From: UBA4729 sp039931245
GTDB lineage: Bacteria; Patescibacteriota; Saccharimonadia; Saccharimonadales; UBA4665
Direction: 5' to 3'
Length of the DNA stretch: 21,410 bases
NCBI GenBank assembly: GCA_039931245.1
Contig: JBDTSH010000002.1
Coordinates: 1-21,410 of the forward strand
Positions 1-7,181 of the stretch are shown one piece after another. The translations under genes were made by a program, and so were the position numbers. The notes beneath the pieces were generated by a model. That model ran no database searches and was not told where the DNA came from. It saw only the letters and a program-made list of their open reading frames with translations. Within the stretch, counting starts at the first letter, position 1, and the number at the start of each line of letters is the position of its first letter.

Positions 1-1706
1 AAAATGGTCGGTGGGGTCAATTGGACGACACCATCACTCGAACTCGAACGCATGTTCGTCAGGTGCTTGGGTTTACAGACATTCATTTCCATATCTTCTT
101 GGCGGGTGTTGAGACCGACTATCTGACCGGCGTAGACCTTTTGGGCGGGATTTACAAAGACGGTGCCGCGGGCTTCGGCGTTTTGCAGTGAGTAGGGTGT
201 AGTGACGCCTTGTTCGAACGCAATCAGGACACCATTGCGGAGCTGGTTGAGTCCGGCCGTCTGGGGTTGGTAGCCGATGGTCAAAGAGTTCATGACGATC
301 GTGCCTTTAGTGTTGGTAATGAGGATATTACGCATTCCGAGCAGTGAACGGGTGGGCAGTTCATAGATAAGCTTTGTGACGCCTTTCGGGCTAGCAAATT
401 GTTCTTTGAGGGTGGCGCGGCGCGCACCGAGCTCCATTTGGACGGTTCCGACGTGTTCCGCCGGAACTTCAATGATGAGTTCCTCGATCGGCTCGAGCGT
501 CTGGCCGTCTTTTTCGATTGTCACAACTTGAGGGCGACCAACTTCAAACTCATAGCCTTCACGGCGCATAGTTTCAATGAGAACACCGAGGTGGAGTTCC
601 CCGCGGCCCGCCACGGTAAAGCCAATCCCATCGTCTTCAACCTGCAGGCCAACGTTCGTTTCAATTTCCCGCTTCAGCCGATCGCTAATTTGCCGAGAGG
701 TGCTGAACTCGCCTTCGACACCCTTGAAAGGCGACGTATTCGGACCGAGATAAATGCGCAGCGTCGGTGCTTCGACTTCTATAATCGGTAAAGCTTCAGG
801 AGTAATAGCGTCGGCGACAGTTTCACCGATTTGGGCACCGGGGATGCCCGTCAGCTGGACGATATCACCCGCCACACCTGCCGGAACTTCCGTCTTGCTA
901 ATGCCCTGGCTCATAAAAATGTTATCGACTTTCGCCTTGACGAAAGTACCGTCTTTTTTACATAGGATAACTTGATCGCCCGCTTTCACGCTCCCGCGGG
1001 TAATACGGCCAATGGCATACTTACCTTTGAAGGTATCGTGGGCCAAGGCCGTGACCAACATCTGGAAAGGCTTGTCAATCTCGATACTCGGGGCCGGAAT
1101 CTTGTCGATGATGGCATCGAAAATAACCGCCAAGTCACCGTCTTCTTCAAAGTCATCGGGTGGGGTGGTCCAGGCTTTCCCGGCGCGGCCAGCGGCGTAA
1201 TAAACGGGATAGTGGAGCTGGTCTTCGTGGACGGCCAACTCGAGGAACAAATCAGCCAACTCATCTTCAACTTCTTTGATACGGCGACCGGCTTTGTCGA
1301 TCTTATTAATAATCACGATGGGAGTGAGTTCGGCGGCGAGAGCTTTGGCGAGGACAAACTTAGTCTGGGGCATCGGACCTTCTTGGGCATCGACGATTAA
1401 CAAGCAGCCGTCGGCCATGTTGAGGGTCCGTTCGACTTCACCGGAGAAATCGGCGTGTCCGGGTGTGTCGATAATGTTAATCCGGTAGGCTTCATGCTGG
1501 ACGGCGGTGATTTTAGCGGTAATCGTAATGCCCCGCTCGCGTTCTTGGTCGCCACTATCCATAATCAGCGTTTGGCTCATTTCGGCTTGGTTGTCACGGA
1601 AGGTCTGAGACTGCTTGAGCAGACCGTCGACGAGGGTGGTTTTGCCATGGTCAACGTGGGCAATAATAGCAATATTACGAATTTTAGTAGGATCTTGAGT
1701 GTTCAT
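1..1706 (-). CDS. typA: Ribosome-associated GTPase TypA/BipA, 3' end cut by window edge
   Basis: This is a translational GTPase of the TypA/BipA family, which binds the ribosome and helps assembly and stress adaptation. Translating the minus strand from the ATG at 1706 gives about 568 residues. The family is usually 600-615 residues, so roughly the last 30-45 are missing beyond the left edge. Visible motifs: G1 AHVDHGKTT (residues 16-24), a switch I stretch with RERGIT, G3 DTPGH, and G4 NKID. Further on are the EF-Tu-like domain 2 and the EF-G-like C-terminal domains, including GRGELHLGVLIE and RRATLKEQ. The stretch MDSGDQERERGITI is typical of TypA rather than EF-G or LepA. An AAGG-like ribosome site lies about 12 bases before the start. 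The gene is divergent from rarA. High confidence in family. Confidence 0.95.
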   Translation of the reverse strand, partial: MNTQDPTKIRNIAIIAHVDHGKTTLVDGLLKQSQTFRDNQAEMSQTLIMDSGDQERERGITITAKITAVQHEAYRINIIDTPGHADFSGEVERTLNMADGCLLIVDAQEGPMPQTKFVLAKALAAELTPIVIINKIDKAGRRIKEVEDELADLFLELAVHEDQLHYPVYYAAGRAGKAWTTPPDDFEEDGDLAVIFDAIIDKIPAPSIEIDKPFQMLVTALAHDTFKGKYAIGRITRGSVKAGDQVILCKKDGTFVKAKVDNIFMSQGISKTEVPAGVAGDIVQLTGIPGAQIGETVADAITPEALPIIEVEAPTLRIYLGPNTSPFKGVEGEFSTSRQISDRLKREIETNVGLQVEDDGIGFTVAGRGELHLGVLIETMRREGYEFEVGRPQVVTIEKDGQTLEPIEELIIEVPAEHVGTVQMELGARRATLKEQFASPKGVTKLIYELPTRSLLGMRNILITNTKGTIVMNSLTIGYQPQTAGLNQLRNGVLIAFEQGVTTPYSLQNAEARGTVFVNPAQKVYAGQIVGLNTRQEDMEMNVCKPKHLTNMRSSSSDGVVQLTPPTI

Positions 1707-1748
1707 ATCGGGTAACGCCTTAATAAATTTATGCTTAACATTAAAATA

Positions 1749-1765
1749 AGTGCGTCAAACGCACT
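1749..1765 (-). promoter_or_regulatory. Hairpin in the typA leader
   Basis: Seven-base arms AGTGCGT and ACGCACT surround a 3-base loop, inside the roughly 70-nt leader implied by the promoter at 1781-1809. On the minus strand it is followed by TATTTTAATG, a weak T-rich run. It could be an attenuator or an mRNA-stabilising hairpin; the sequence alone does not decide. Confidence 0.4.
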
Positions 1766-1780
1766 CCTCGCATTAGGTTG

Positions 1781-1809
1781 ATTATAGCATAAGCTTACCT
1801 GTTGAGCAA
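1781..1809 (-). promoter_or_regulatory. typA promoter (extended -10)
   Basis: On the minus strand TGC-TATAAT gives an extended -10 box (the TATAAT is 1786 to 1781). A partial -35, TTGCTC, sits exactly 17 bases upstream at 1809-1804. The expected start of transcription is near 1774, which leaves a leader of about 68 bases before the ATG at 1706. Confidence 0.65.
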
Positions 1810-1839
1810 CGCCGCTACGCCGGTAACCCCAAAGTAGGC

Positions 1840-1845
1840 TACAAT
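1840..1845 (+). promoter_or_regulatory. -10 box of rarA, leaderless geometry
   Basis: TACAAT is followed by only six bases and then the ATG of rarA at 1852, so transcription should start at or next to the start codon. No Shine-Dalgarno sequence precedes the gene. No convincing -35 is visible. Confidence 0.55.
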
Positions 1846-1851
1846 AAAATA

Positions 1852-3039
1852 ATGGATTCCCGACCGCTCGCCGAACGCTTACGCCCCGCCGTCTTGGCAG
1901 ACGTCGTCGGTCAACAACATTTAGTGGGGGCCGGCAAGATCATACGCGAAATCATCGACCACAAGCAACCGACCAGTCTCATCTTGTGGGGGCCGCCAGG
2001 CAGTGGCAAAACTACCTTGGCCCGGATCATCGCCCGTGAAACGGGGGCCGAGTTTATGGAATTAAGCGCCGTTACTTCCGGCAAAGCCGACGTTGTCAAA
2101 GTCATTGCCCGCGCTGAGCAAAACCAACGCCTCGCCCTGCAAACCATTTTATTCGTCGATGAAATCCACCGCTTCAATAAAGCCCAGCAGGACGCCTTCC
2201 TGCCCCACGTCGAAGACGGTACTATCATCCTCATCGGCGCCACCACCGAAAACCCCAGTTTCGAGATCATCAACCCGCTGCTCAGCCGCTCCCGCGTCCT
2301 GGTGCTCGAACCGCTTGATACCCCCAGTATTACCGCCATAATCGAACGCGCCGCCACTAGTCTCACGCTATCGTCCAAACAATTACCTGCCAAAAGCATC
2401 GACTTACTGGCCCGCTTGTCCGGCGGCGATGCCCGGGTGGCACTGGGCAACCTTGAGTTGGCTTTCCAATTAGCTGCGGGTTCCCCTATTACAACAAAGG
2501 TAATCGAAACCGCCGCCCAAACCCGTCTGCCCGGTTACGACAAAAAAGGTGAGCAACACTACAACATTATCAGCGCTTTTATAAAAAGTCTGCGCGGCAA
2601 CGACGCCACGGCCGCCCTTTACTACCTGGCCCGAATGCTTCAAGCGGGTGAGGATCCAAAATTTATCACCCGGCGGATGGTTATATTCGCTTCCGAAGAC
2701 ATTGGTTTGGCGGCCCCGGCGGCGCTTAATTTAGCGGTGTCGACCTTCTTAGCGGTGGAGCGGATCGGGCTGCCCGAAGCGAGCTATAATATCTACCACT
2801 GTGCCGCTGTCCTCGCCAAAGCCCAAAAATCGCGCGTGCTGACCAATGCCATGCACGCCGCCCAAACCGCCGCCGCGACCTACCCCGATCTGCCCGTACC
2901 GCTGCATCTCCGTAACGCCCCCACCAAACTCATGAAAGACCTCGGCTACGGCCAGGGCGCGAAGTGGGAAGCCGGTTTTGCCCACCCCAAGGGATTCTTG
3001 CCGCCCGAGCTAGCGGACAGTGACTTTTTCGCTCAATAA
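1852..3039 (+). CDS. rarA: Replication-associated recombination protein A (RarA/MgsA), AAA+ ATPase
   Basis: RarA is a clamp-loader-like AAA+ ATPase that acts at stalled replication forks and interacts with SSB. The 395-residue product has Walker A GPPGSGKT at residues 47-54 and Walker B with DEIHRF at 103-108. Next are a sensor 1 region (IGATTENPSFE), an arginine-finger region (PLLSRSRV), and the RarA-type C-terminal part with GYDKKGEQHYNIISAFIKSLRG and EDIGLA. Length is slightly below the usual 400-450 but all domains are present. Its last 30 bases overlap, tail to tail, the end of the DUF998 gene on the other strand. It is probably translated from a leaderless mRNA. Confidence 0.95.
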   Translation: MDSRPLAERLRPAVLADVVGQQHLVGAGKIIREIIDHKQPTSLILWGPPGSGKTTLARIIARETGAEFMELSAVTSGKADVVKVIARAEQNQRLALQTILFVDEIHRFNKAQQDAFLPHVEDGTIILIGATTENPSFEIINPLLSRSRVLVLEPLDTPSITAIIERAATSLTLSSKQLPAKSIDLLARLSGGDARVALGNLELAFQLAAGSPITTKVIETAAQTRLPGYDKKGEQHYNIISAFIKSLRGNDATAALYYLARMLQAGEDPKFITRRMVIFASEDIGLAAPAALNLAVSTFLAVERIGLPEASYNIYHCAAVLAKAQKSRVLTNAMHAAQTAAATYPDLPVPLHLRNAPTKLMKDLGYGQGAKWEAGFAHPKGFLPPELADSDFFAQ

Positions 3040-3693
3040 GTCGGGCCCGCCCCGGGCCCGAAAGACAACGTAGGGCAGAGCGGCGATCCACAAACTGCAG
3101 ATGACAATAAACAGGTGTTGCGCCAAGGCACTCGTCCGGTTCTCCAGCAGCAAAACGCCGGTTGTCACGCCGAAGCCGAACCAAGTAAGCACAACCCCTA
3201 GTAAGAAGCCCCGTAGTAGTCGGGAGATGCGCCGGTTAAAGCCCAGCAGATACCAAAAACCAACGATACTAATCGTCAGACTAGCGATTGAACCAAGGCT
3301 AGCCAGGCCGTGTAGGATAATGAGGGGGTGGTGCGTCAACGCTCCACACTGTTGGACAACTTCTACACAATCGAGTGGCAAGACGGCGTCAAGGGCCGTC
3401 AAGACACCAAATAGCCCATAGCCGATAATTGACCAATTAATGAGCCATTGTCGCCGCAACTGTTTACGCTCAAATAGGCGGAGGGCCACGGCCAAGACCA
3501 CCGCTCCGGACACAATATCAAGCAGCATAAACAACCAATTGTACGGCCGCCCGAGCGCCCCGAGATTGCTCGCCAACCCGCGGTTGGCAATCGGATCGAG
3601 AACGTTGCCGAGCGGCCACGAAGAATAGAGAATAGCGGCAAAACTAGCGAAGACGATTGAACCTATATCAATAGTTTGTCTGGTGCGCGGCAT
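3010..3693 (-). CDS. DUF998 family membrane protein
   Basis: The 227-residue product is strongly hydrophobic, with about six to seven membrane-spanning helices and a charged C-terminal tail. The N-terminal stretch with SSWPLGNVLDP, then ASNLGALGRPYNWLF, resembles the DUF998 family of polytopic membrane proteins, whose function is unknown. The ATG at 3693 is preceded by an extended -10 box six bases away and no ribosome site, so this is also probably leaderless. The C-terminal codons run antisense through the end of rarA for 30 bases. Family call is from motif memory, so moderate. Confidence 0.7.
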   Translation of the reverse strand: MPRTRQTIDIGSIVFASFAAILYSSWPLGNVLDPIANRGLASNLGALGRPYNWLFMLLDIVSGAVVLAVALRLFERKQLRRQWLINWSIIGYGLFGVLTALDAVLPLDCVEVVQQCGALTHHPLIILHGLASLGSIASLTISIVGFWYLLGFNRRISRLLRGFLLGVVLTWFGFGVTTGVLLLENRTSALAQHLFIVICSLWIAALPYVVFRARGGPDLLSEKVTVR

Positions 3694-3699
3694 ACCTTA

Positions 3700-3708
3700 A
3701 ATATAGCA
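3700..3708 (-). promoter_or_regulatory. Extended -10 box of the DUF998 gene
   Basis: On the minus strand TGC-TATATT is followed by TAAGGT and then the ATG at 3693. The six-base gap puts the transcript start at the start codon. No -35 is needed with an extended -10, and none is obvious. Confidence 0.5.
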
Positions 3709-3727
3709 GAATCTTGACTAGCGCTTC

Positions 3728-4006
3728 CTATAACAGGGCGTTGAGATCTTTGTCGAGTTGGTCTGGATTCACACCAGTGTCAACCGGAGTGGCATCAAGA
3801 GCCGCGCTGGCTTTAGTGAGATCGGCGGATGTTTGTATTTTAGCAGGCACGCTGTGAACGCGCGTCAGGCTGGATACCGAACTATCGACTTGGTTATTGG
3901 CGTTCATTACCCGGAGGCCGGCAAAGGCCACGACCCCGAGTAACGCGACGACGGCAAAAATCGCCACGAATCCAAATCCATTTTGGTTAGAGTGAAGACG
4001 CTTCAT
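3728..4006 (-). CDS. Small pilin-like membrane-anchored protein
   Basis: A 92-residue protein with a short basic leader (MKRLHSNQNG), then a hydrophobic helix (about residues 11-33), then a polar exterior domain rich in Ser, Thr, Asp and Ala. The NG-FGFVAIF junction resembles the type IV prepilin cleavage site, but the glutamate usual at mature position 5 is an alanine, so processing by a prepilin peptidase is doubtful. It follows the secreted-protein gene after two bases, with GGGAG about 11 bases before its ATG, so the two form an operon. Function unknown; a cell-surface role is inferred. Confidence 0.65.
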   Translation of the reverse strand: MKRLHSNQNGFGFVAIFAVVALLGVVAFAGLRVMNANNQVDSSVSSLTRVHSVPAKIQTSADLTKASAALDATPVDTGVNPDQLDKDLNALL

Positions 4007-4008
4007 AG

Positions 4009-4746
4009 TTAGTTACTCCCTGTGGTTTTCGGTGTAGTGGTGGTGTCTGTAGCTGATTTAAGGGCTTGGAGGACAGCTTTGACGGCCGCCTTGTACGCTT
4101 TAAGATTCGTCCGGGTTTGGGTGGTGGCTACTTTGAAGGTAGCAACATCTTGGGCGACAGTTATATTATTGCAGTCCATAGTAGGCGTAACTGCCTGCAG
4201 GTTGAGGATTGAAGTGGCCGAAGCAAGCTTGGCACTGTCGGCAGTCGCGATCAGAGCCGATAATTCGGTGCTAGTAATGTTCTTGCTTGTTTGAAAAGCT
4301 AAAGCCTTGGTGTAGACATCGTTAATACGCGTTTGGAAACTATCACTGTTACGCGCAATGACGCTAAATTTGGAGGTCAAACCTTTTTTATGAACTTCGC
4401 ATACCTTAGTGCGCTCGGCCTCAGTGTGGGTTGATTTGATGTCTTTCTTAAGTTCGGCAACGTGGGCCTCGCCCTGCGTCCGTAATTCGGCAACTTTCGA
4501 ACTATCACTGCCCCGGCCTGAAGTCGTGTGGGTTTCAGTTTCGGCTGTCGTGGTGTCGGAACCGCTGGTACTAGCGACGACTACCGTCTTACTGGATTCG
4601 GTTGTCGGAACGCCTGGAGCTGTGACGGTAGAGTCACTAGAGCCTGAATCGCCCTTACTTGCATACACAGGAACGACTGCCAGAGCCGTAAATGCGACCA
4701 GCAAGGCTGGTATCGCTAAACTGACACGCTTTAAACTTTTTATCAT
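4009..4746 (-). CDS. Secreted protein, Ser/Thr-rich N-terminal linker and helical C-terminal domain
   Basis: The 245-residue product begins with a clear signal peptide (basic MIKSLKR, a hydrophobic core, and a VYA cleavage-like end near residue 29). A low-complexity Ser/Thr/Gly stretch follows (about residues 30-85), then a long helical domain with two cysteines, one in KVCEVHKK and one in MDCNN, which could form a disulfide. No catalytic motif is seen. AAGGA lies six bases before the ATG, and a TATAAC box lies further upstream. It is exported, probably surface-bound or released, and is co-transcribed with the pilin-like gene. No family recognised with confidence. Confidence 0.75.
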   Translation of the reverse strand: MIKSLKRVSLAIPALLVAFTALAVVPVYASKGDSGSSDSTVTAPGVPTTESSKTVVVASTSGSDTTTAETETHTTSGRGSDSSKVAELRTQGEAHVAELKKDIKSTHTEAERTKVCEVHKKGLTSKFSVIARNSDSFQTRINDVYTKALAFQTSKNITSTELSALIATADSAKLASATSILNLQAVTPTMDCNNITVAQDVATFKVATTQTRTNLKAYKAAVKAVLQALKSATDTTTTPKTTGSN

Positions 4747-4955
4747 ATAAAATCCTTGTTTAATGGTTCTTTTTGATACTTCTTATGTTATAGGGCTGCC
4801 CAGATATTGCAAGCTTAACTTACGCTGGCCGGACAACCCGACGGCCGCTAAGAAGAAAGTTATTAAATCCCGCTAGCCGAAATAACAATTTTACAACGGT
4901 CTGCCACCGGTAGTTCTCCCCGGTCAGCCGCCAAACTCGGCGCGGGCGTAGCTCG

Positions 4956-6080
4956 CTAGGACGTGGCGCTGACGATTGCTTCCCAAGGTAGTCCGGTTTT
5001 GCCAAAGTGGCCATAGGCCGCGGTCTGGCTATAGATCGGTCGGCGCAAATCGAGGCGATCAATGATTCCCTTGACCGAAGTATCGATTAGCTTATCTTTG
5101 AAGTCGTGCAGCGCTTGTTCGCTGACGGTGGCCGTTCCAAAAGTTTCAATCGTCTGCATCAGCGGCAACGGCTGGCCAATGACGTAGGCGAGACCGACTT
5201 CACACTTGGTAGCCAGACCGGCCGCCACAATATTCTTGGCTATGAAGCGCGCGGCATACGCCCCCGATCGGTCTACCTTACTTGGGTCTTTGCCACTAAA
5301 GGCGCCACCACCGACTCGCGCGTAGCCCCCATAAGTATCAACAACTATTTTCCGCCCGGTCAGTCCAGCGTCACTCTCCGGACCGGGAATGTGCCATAGC
5401 CCGGTTCCATTAATAATAATATCGGCGTCGGCCGGCAGGGCGAAATTATAGGACTGCAGCACCGGCGCGATGACAGTCTTTATAAGCTCGGCCCGCACTT
5501 GATCGGCCGGAGTCGCCTCGTCGTGGGCCACGGCCGCTACGACCTTTTCAACGGCCACTGGCTGGTCGGCTTCATAACGCACCGTCACTTGGGTTTTACC
5601 ATCGGGGCGTAACCACGCCAGTTCGCCTTGTTCGCGGGCCTCGTCGATGCGGCGCGTCAAAGCGTGGGCCAAAGCGATCGGCAGTGGCATCAACTCGGGT
5701 GTTTGATTACAGGCATAACCAAACATCATACCTTGGTCACCGGCACCATCGGCATCAACGCCAAGAGCGATCTCGGGCGATTGCTGGTGGACGTCATTGC
5801 TGAACTCGGATTCCTGACTAAAGCCCCAGGCTGGCACGCTGTAGCCCAGCCGTTTAACCGTGTCCCGGGCGATCTTTTCGAAGTTAATATCAGCACTTGT
5901 TTTGATTTCACCAAACAAGGCGATCTTGTTAGCGCCGGCCACAGTCTCTATGCCAGTCCGTGAGTGGGGGTCCTGCGCCAAAGCGGCGTCAAGAATCGCG
6001 TCGCTGATCGCATCACAAATCTTATCGGGGTGTCCAGCGCACACGCTTTCGCTGGTAAAAAGTTGGCTTAGGTTTGACAT
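4956..6080 (-). CDS. metK: S-adenosylmethionine synthetase
   Basis: MetK makes S-adenosylmethionine from methionine and ATP in the cytoplasm. The start is set at the ATG at 6080 (MSNLSQLFTSESVCAGHPDKICD), because GGAAGG lies about 9 bases upstream and the conserved N-terminus begins here. The longer in-frame reading to 6134 would run back through the riboswitch and is rejected. This gives 374 residues, close to the family's 380-400. Signature stretches: GHPDKICDAISDAILDAAL, GAGDQGMMFGYA, and the glycine-rich loop GGGAFSGKDPSKVDRSGAY. Expression is probably held by the SAM-sensing leader at 6085-6232. I see no clear terminator after the gene. Confidence 0.96.
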   Translation of the reverse strand: MSNLSQLFTSESVCAGHPDKICDAISDAILDAALAQDPHSRTGIETVAGANKIALFGEIKTSADINFEKIARDTVKRLGYSVPAWGFSQESEFSNDVHQQSPEIALGVDADGAGDQGMMFGYACNQTPELMPLPIALAHALTRRIDEAREQGELAWLRPDGKTQVTVRYEADQPVAVEKVVAAVAHDEATPADQVRAELIKTVIAPVLQSYNFALPADADIIINGTGLWHIPGPESDAGLTGRKIVVDTYGGYARVGGGAFSGKDPSKVDRSGAYAARFIAKNIVAAGLATKCEVGLAYVIGQPLPLMQTIETFGTATVSEQALHDFKDKLIDTSVKGIIDRLDLRRPIYSQTAAYGHFGKTGLPWEAIVSATS

Positions 6081-6084
6081 AAAA

Positions 6085-6232
6085 ATATCCTTCCCCCGTG
6101 TTGCCCAGGAAAGGATATATAAAGAGTACTTCAATATCTTTCCCGAATTTCGGGACTAGATGGAGCACCTTGTCATATGGACAGGTTGCCGGCAGGTCGT
6201 CGAGCTAGATCTCTCGCTGCACTCTGTATATT
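6085..6232 (-). promoter_or_regulatory. SAM riboswitch (SAM-I/SAM-IV clan) with Shine-Dalgarno sequestering switch
   Basis: The aptamer spans 6232 to 6133 on the minus strand. P1 is AATAT (6232-6228) with ATATT (6137-6133). P2 is GCAG/CTGC with an inner CGAG/CTCG. The hallmark CCGGCAACC follows, then P3 (ACCTGTC with GACAAGGT) and its AGGTGC motif, then the P4 hairpin CCCGA/TCGGG. The P2 loop (AGATCTAG) can pair with ATCTAG between P3 and P4, as in the known pseudoknot. Downstream, ATATCCTTTCC (6118-6108) pairs with GGAAGGATAT (6094-6085), which holds the ribosome site. GGGAAAGATAT (6144-6134), part of P4 and P1, can instead pair with the former and free the site. SAM binding should therefore shut off metK translation. 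Confidence 0.85.
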
Positions 6233-6252
6233 TAAATTGTTAATGCCTACCG

Positions 6253-6261
6253 ATTGTAGCA
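6253..6261 (-). promoter_or_regulatory. Extended -10 promoter of metK and its riboswitch
   Basis: On the minus strand TGC-TACAAT is an extended -10 box. The transcript should start near 6246, just before riboswitch P1. A 14-base palindrome (CCAGG, GGGG, CCTGG; 6269-6282) lies just upstream, in the short gap shared with the divergent tRNA promoter. Confidence 0.6.
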
Positions 6262-6302
6262 CACCCGCCCAGGGGGGCCTGGCCTAGACCCACTTTCTTT
6301 AG

Positions 6303-6308
6303 TATAAT
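6303..6308 (+). promoter_or_regulatory. -10 box of tRNA-Gln
   Basis: A perfect TATAAT with an expected start near 6315, about 35 bases before the mature tRNA. The -35 region is poor. Confidence 0.55.
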
Positions 6309-6349
6309 CACCTCTTGTAGCGCCTATAGCCTAGCTTAAGCAACACTAT

Positions 6350-6423
6350 TGGGGATTGGCCAAGTGGTAAGGCAGTGGATTCTGGTTCCACGATCGGGGG
6401 TTCGAATCCCTCATCCCCAGCCA
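6350..6423 (+). tRNA. tRNA-Gln (anticodon CTG), CCA encoded
   Basis: The acceptor stem pairs TGGGGAT (6350-6356) with ATCCCCA (6413-6419). G6420 is the discriminator, and CCA is encoded at 6421-6423. The anticodon arm GTGGA-TTCTGGT-TCCAC gives anticodon CTG, which reads CAG for glutamine. The T-arm has GGGGGTTCGAATCCC. The gene ends directly in a strong terminator hairpin that uses the CCA as its first pairs. Its 3' end is copied several times downstream. Confidence 0.95.
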
Positions 6424-6592
6424 TATAAAAAGACCTAGTTTATCTAGGTCTTTTTATATGGTTTGAATGCGGGCTACTAGAACCCCATGGCACCGCCACC
6501 CCAGGGGTTCGGCAGAGCAAAGTCGCGCGCAGGAATTTATTCCGAGCACTACTTTGTGGCGGAGGCTTCAGCCGATCCCTCATCCCCAGCCA
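6415..6592 (+). repeat. Repeat unit A: tRNA-Gln 3' end, terminator, structured block and a second tRNA 3' end
   Basis: This unit starts in the real tRNA 3' end. It then holds 42 bases (6471-6512) found again without change at 7013-7054, three small hairpins, and an exact 18-base copy of the tRNA 3' end, ATCCCTCATCCCCAGCCA, at 6575-6592 (original at 6406-6423). Such a short unit flanked by copies of a tRNA end looks like an integration footprint. No ORF of note lies inside. Unit B at 6955-7136 matches it from end to end. Confidence 0.8.
6421..6461 (+). terminator. Rho-independent terminator after tRNA-Gln
   Basis: A perfect 18-base-pair stem (6421-6438 with 6444-6461) around the loop TTTAT. 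The core is AAAAAGACCTAG with CTAGGTCTTTTT, so there is a T-run on both strands and it may act in both directions. The stem includes the tRNA CCA. Confidence 0.85.
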
Positions 6593-6623
6593 AACATCAA
6601 CTATTTTAATGACTAATTATGTG

Positions 6624-6629
6624 TATAAT
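6624..6629 (+). promoter_or_regulatory. -10 box of the 77-residue membrane-anchored protein gene
   Basis: A perfect TATAAT is followed by seven bases and then ATG at 6637, giving leaderless geometry. The ATG at 6619 lies upstream of this box and is unlikely to be used. Confidence 0.6.
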
Positions 6630-6636
6630 TCGGCTT

Positions 6637-6870
6637 ATGCATACAAAGAAACCCTTCTTGATTACTCTATTAAGTTTACTAGTTATTTTCGCACTTAGTA
6701 TGGCTTGGGTACGTAAGCAAGCCGATTACAGCAGCTCAGAATATATGAAGTACAAGGACTCATACATCAATTGTGTCGACAAAGGAAACGCCAAATCGCC
6801 GGACAGTAAAATTTATAATGCCTGGAAGCATGGCGTATCTGCAAACTGCTTGGTACAGGGAGCAAACTAG
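6637..6870 (+). CDS. Small membrane-anchored or secreted protein with two cysteines
   Basis: A 77-residue product. MHTKK is followed by a hydrophobic helix (about residues 6-25, LITLLSLLVIFALSMAWV), then a short polar domain with two cysteines, one in INCVDK and one in ANCLVQ, that could form a disulfide outside the cell. The start at 6637 is chosen because the TATAAT at 6624-6629 places transcription there. The gene stands alone between two copies of the tRNA-derived repeat, as if it were the cargo of one cassette. No family recognised. It could be a small effector, an immunity protein or a structural surface protein; nothing in the sequence decides. Confidence 0.55.
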   Translation: MHTKKPFLITLLSLLVIFALSMAWVRKQADYSSSEYMKYKDSYINCVDKGNAKSPDSKIYNAWKHGVSANCLVQGAN

Positions 6871-6934
6871 TCCAGATTAAAGCGATTTGGGTTCGTAAAG
6901 TGATCCAGAAAACTCAATATCAATAAGTTCAAAA

Positions 6935-6976
6935 GTTCGAATAGCGTCAACTAGCCCCAGCCATATAAAAAGACCT
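6935..6976 (+). repeat. tRNA-Gln 3'-end copy, site 2
   Basis: It begins with GTTCGAAT, as the tRNA T-loop does, and ends with the same 22 bases as the tRNA end and the start of its terminator (CCCCAGCC, then ATATAAAAAGACCT); only the middle differs. It opens repeat unit B. Confidence 0.75.
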
Positions 6977-7136
6977 GGTTTGTCTTGGCCTTCGTAAATG
7001 GTCCGGGCTGAAGGGCTACTAGAACCCCATGGCACCGCCACCCCAGGGGTTCGGTTGAGCAAAGTCGCGGACATGAGCTCGCTCCGAGCACGCAGTAGCG
7101 GATAAGGCGAAGCCGCATACCTCATTCCCAGACAAG
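6955..7136 (+). repeat. Repeat unit B, diverged duplicate of unit A
   Basis: It follows unit A in order: CCCCAGCC, a decayed version of the terminator hairpin, the 42-base identical block (7013-7054), GAGCAAAGTCGCG, a CTCCGAGCAC block, a GGC-loop-GCC hairpin, and CTCATTCCCAGACAAG (7121-7136) in place of CTCATCCCCAGCCAAA. Small hairpins sit at equal positions in both units although their bases differ. No gene lies inside. Confidence 0.75.
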
Positions 7137-7151
7137 AATGAGCACTATACA

Positions 7152-7176
7152 AAATGCCACTTTTGTGGTATTTTTT
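7152..7176 (+). terminator. Terminator-like hairpin at the end of unit B
   Basis: AAATGCCAC and GTGGTATTT pair around TTTT, with one G-T pair, followed by a run of T. It sits only a few bases before the ATG at 7182, so it closes off reading from upstream. Its 3' arm also contains TGG-TATTTT, a possible extended -10 for the next gene. Confidence 0.6.
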
Positions 7177-7181
7177 GTTTT

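Noticed and set aside
399..1715. Several + strand ORFs of 60-142 codons across 399-1715
   Set aside because: They are antisense shadows of typA, whose minus frame shows all the GTPase motifs.
4750..4955. Possible terminator after metK
   Set aside because: Only a five-base-pair stem (GGCCG/CGGCC) without a T-run; the minus ORF over this region is a shadow of the end of metK.
6081..6134. Longer metK reading starting at 6134
   Set aside because: The extra residues are not family-like and the stretch is the riboswitch expression platform; the ribosome site supports 6080.
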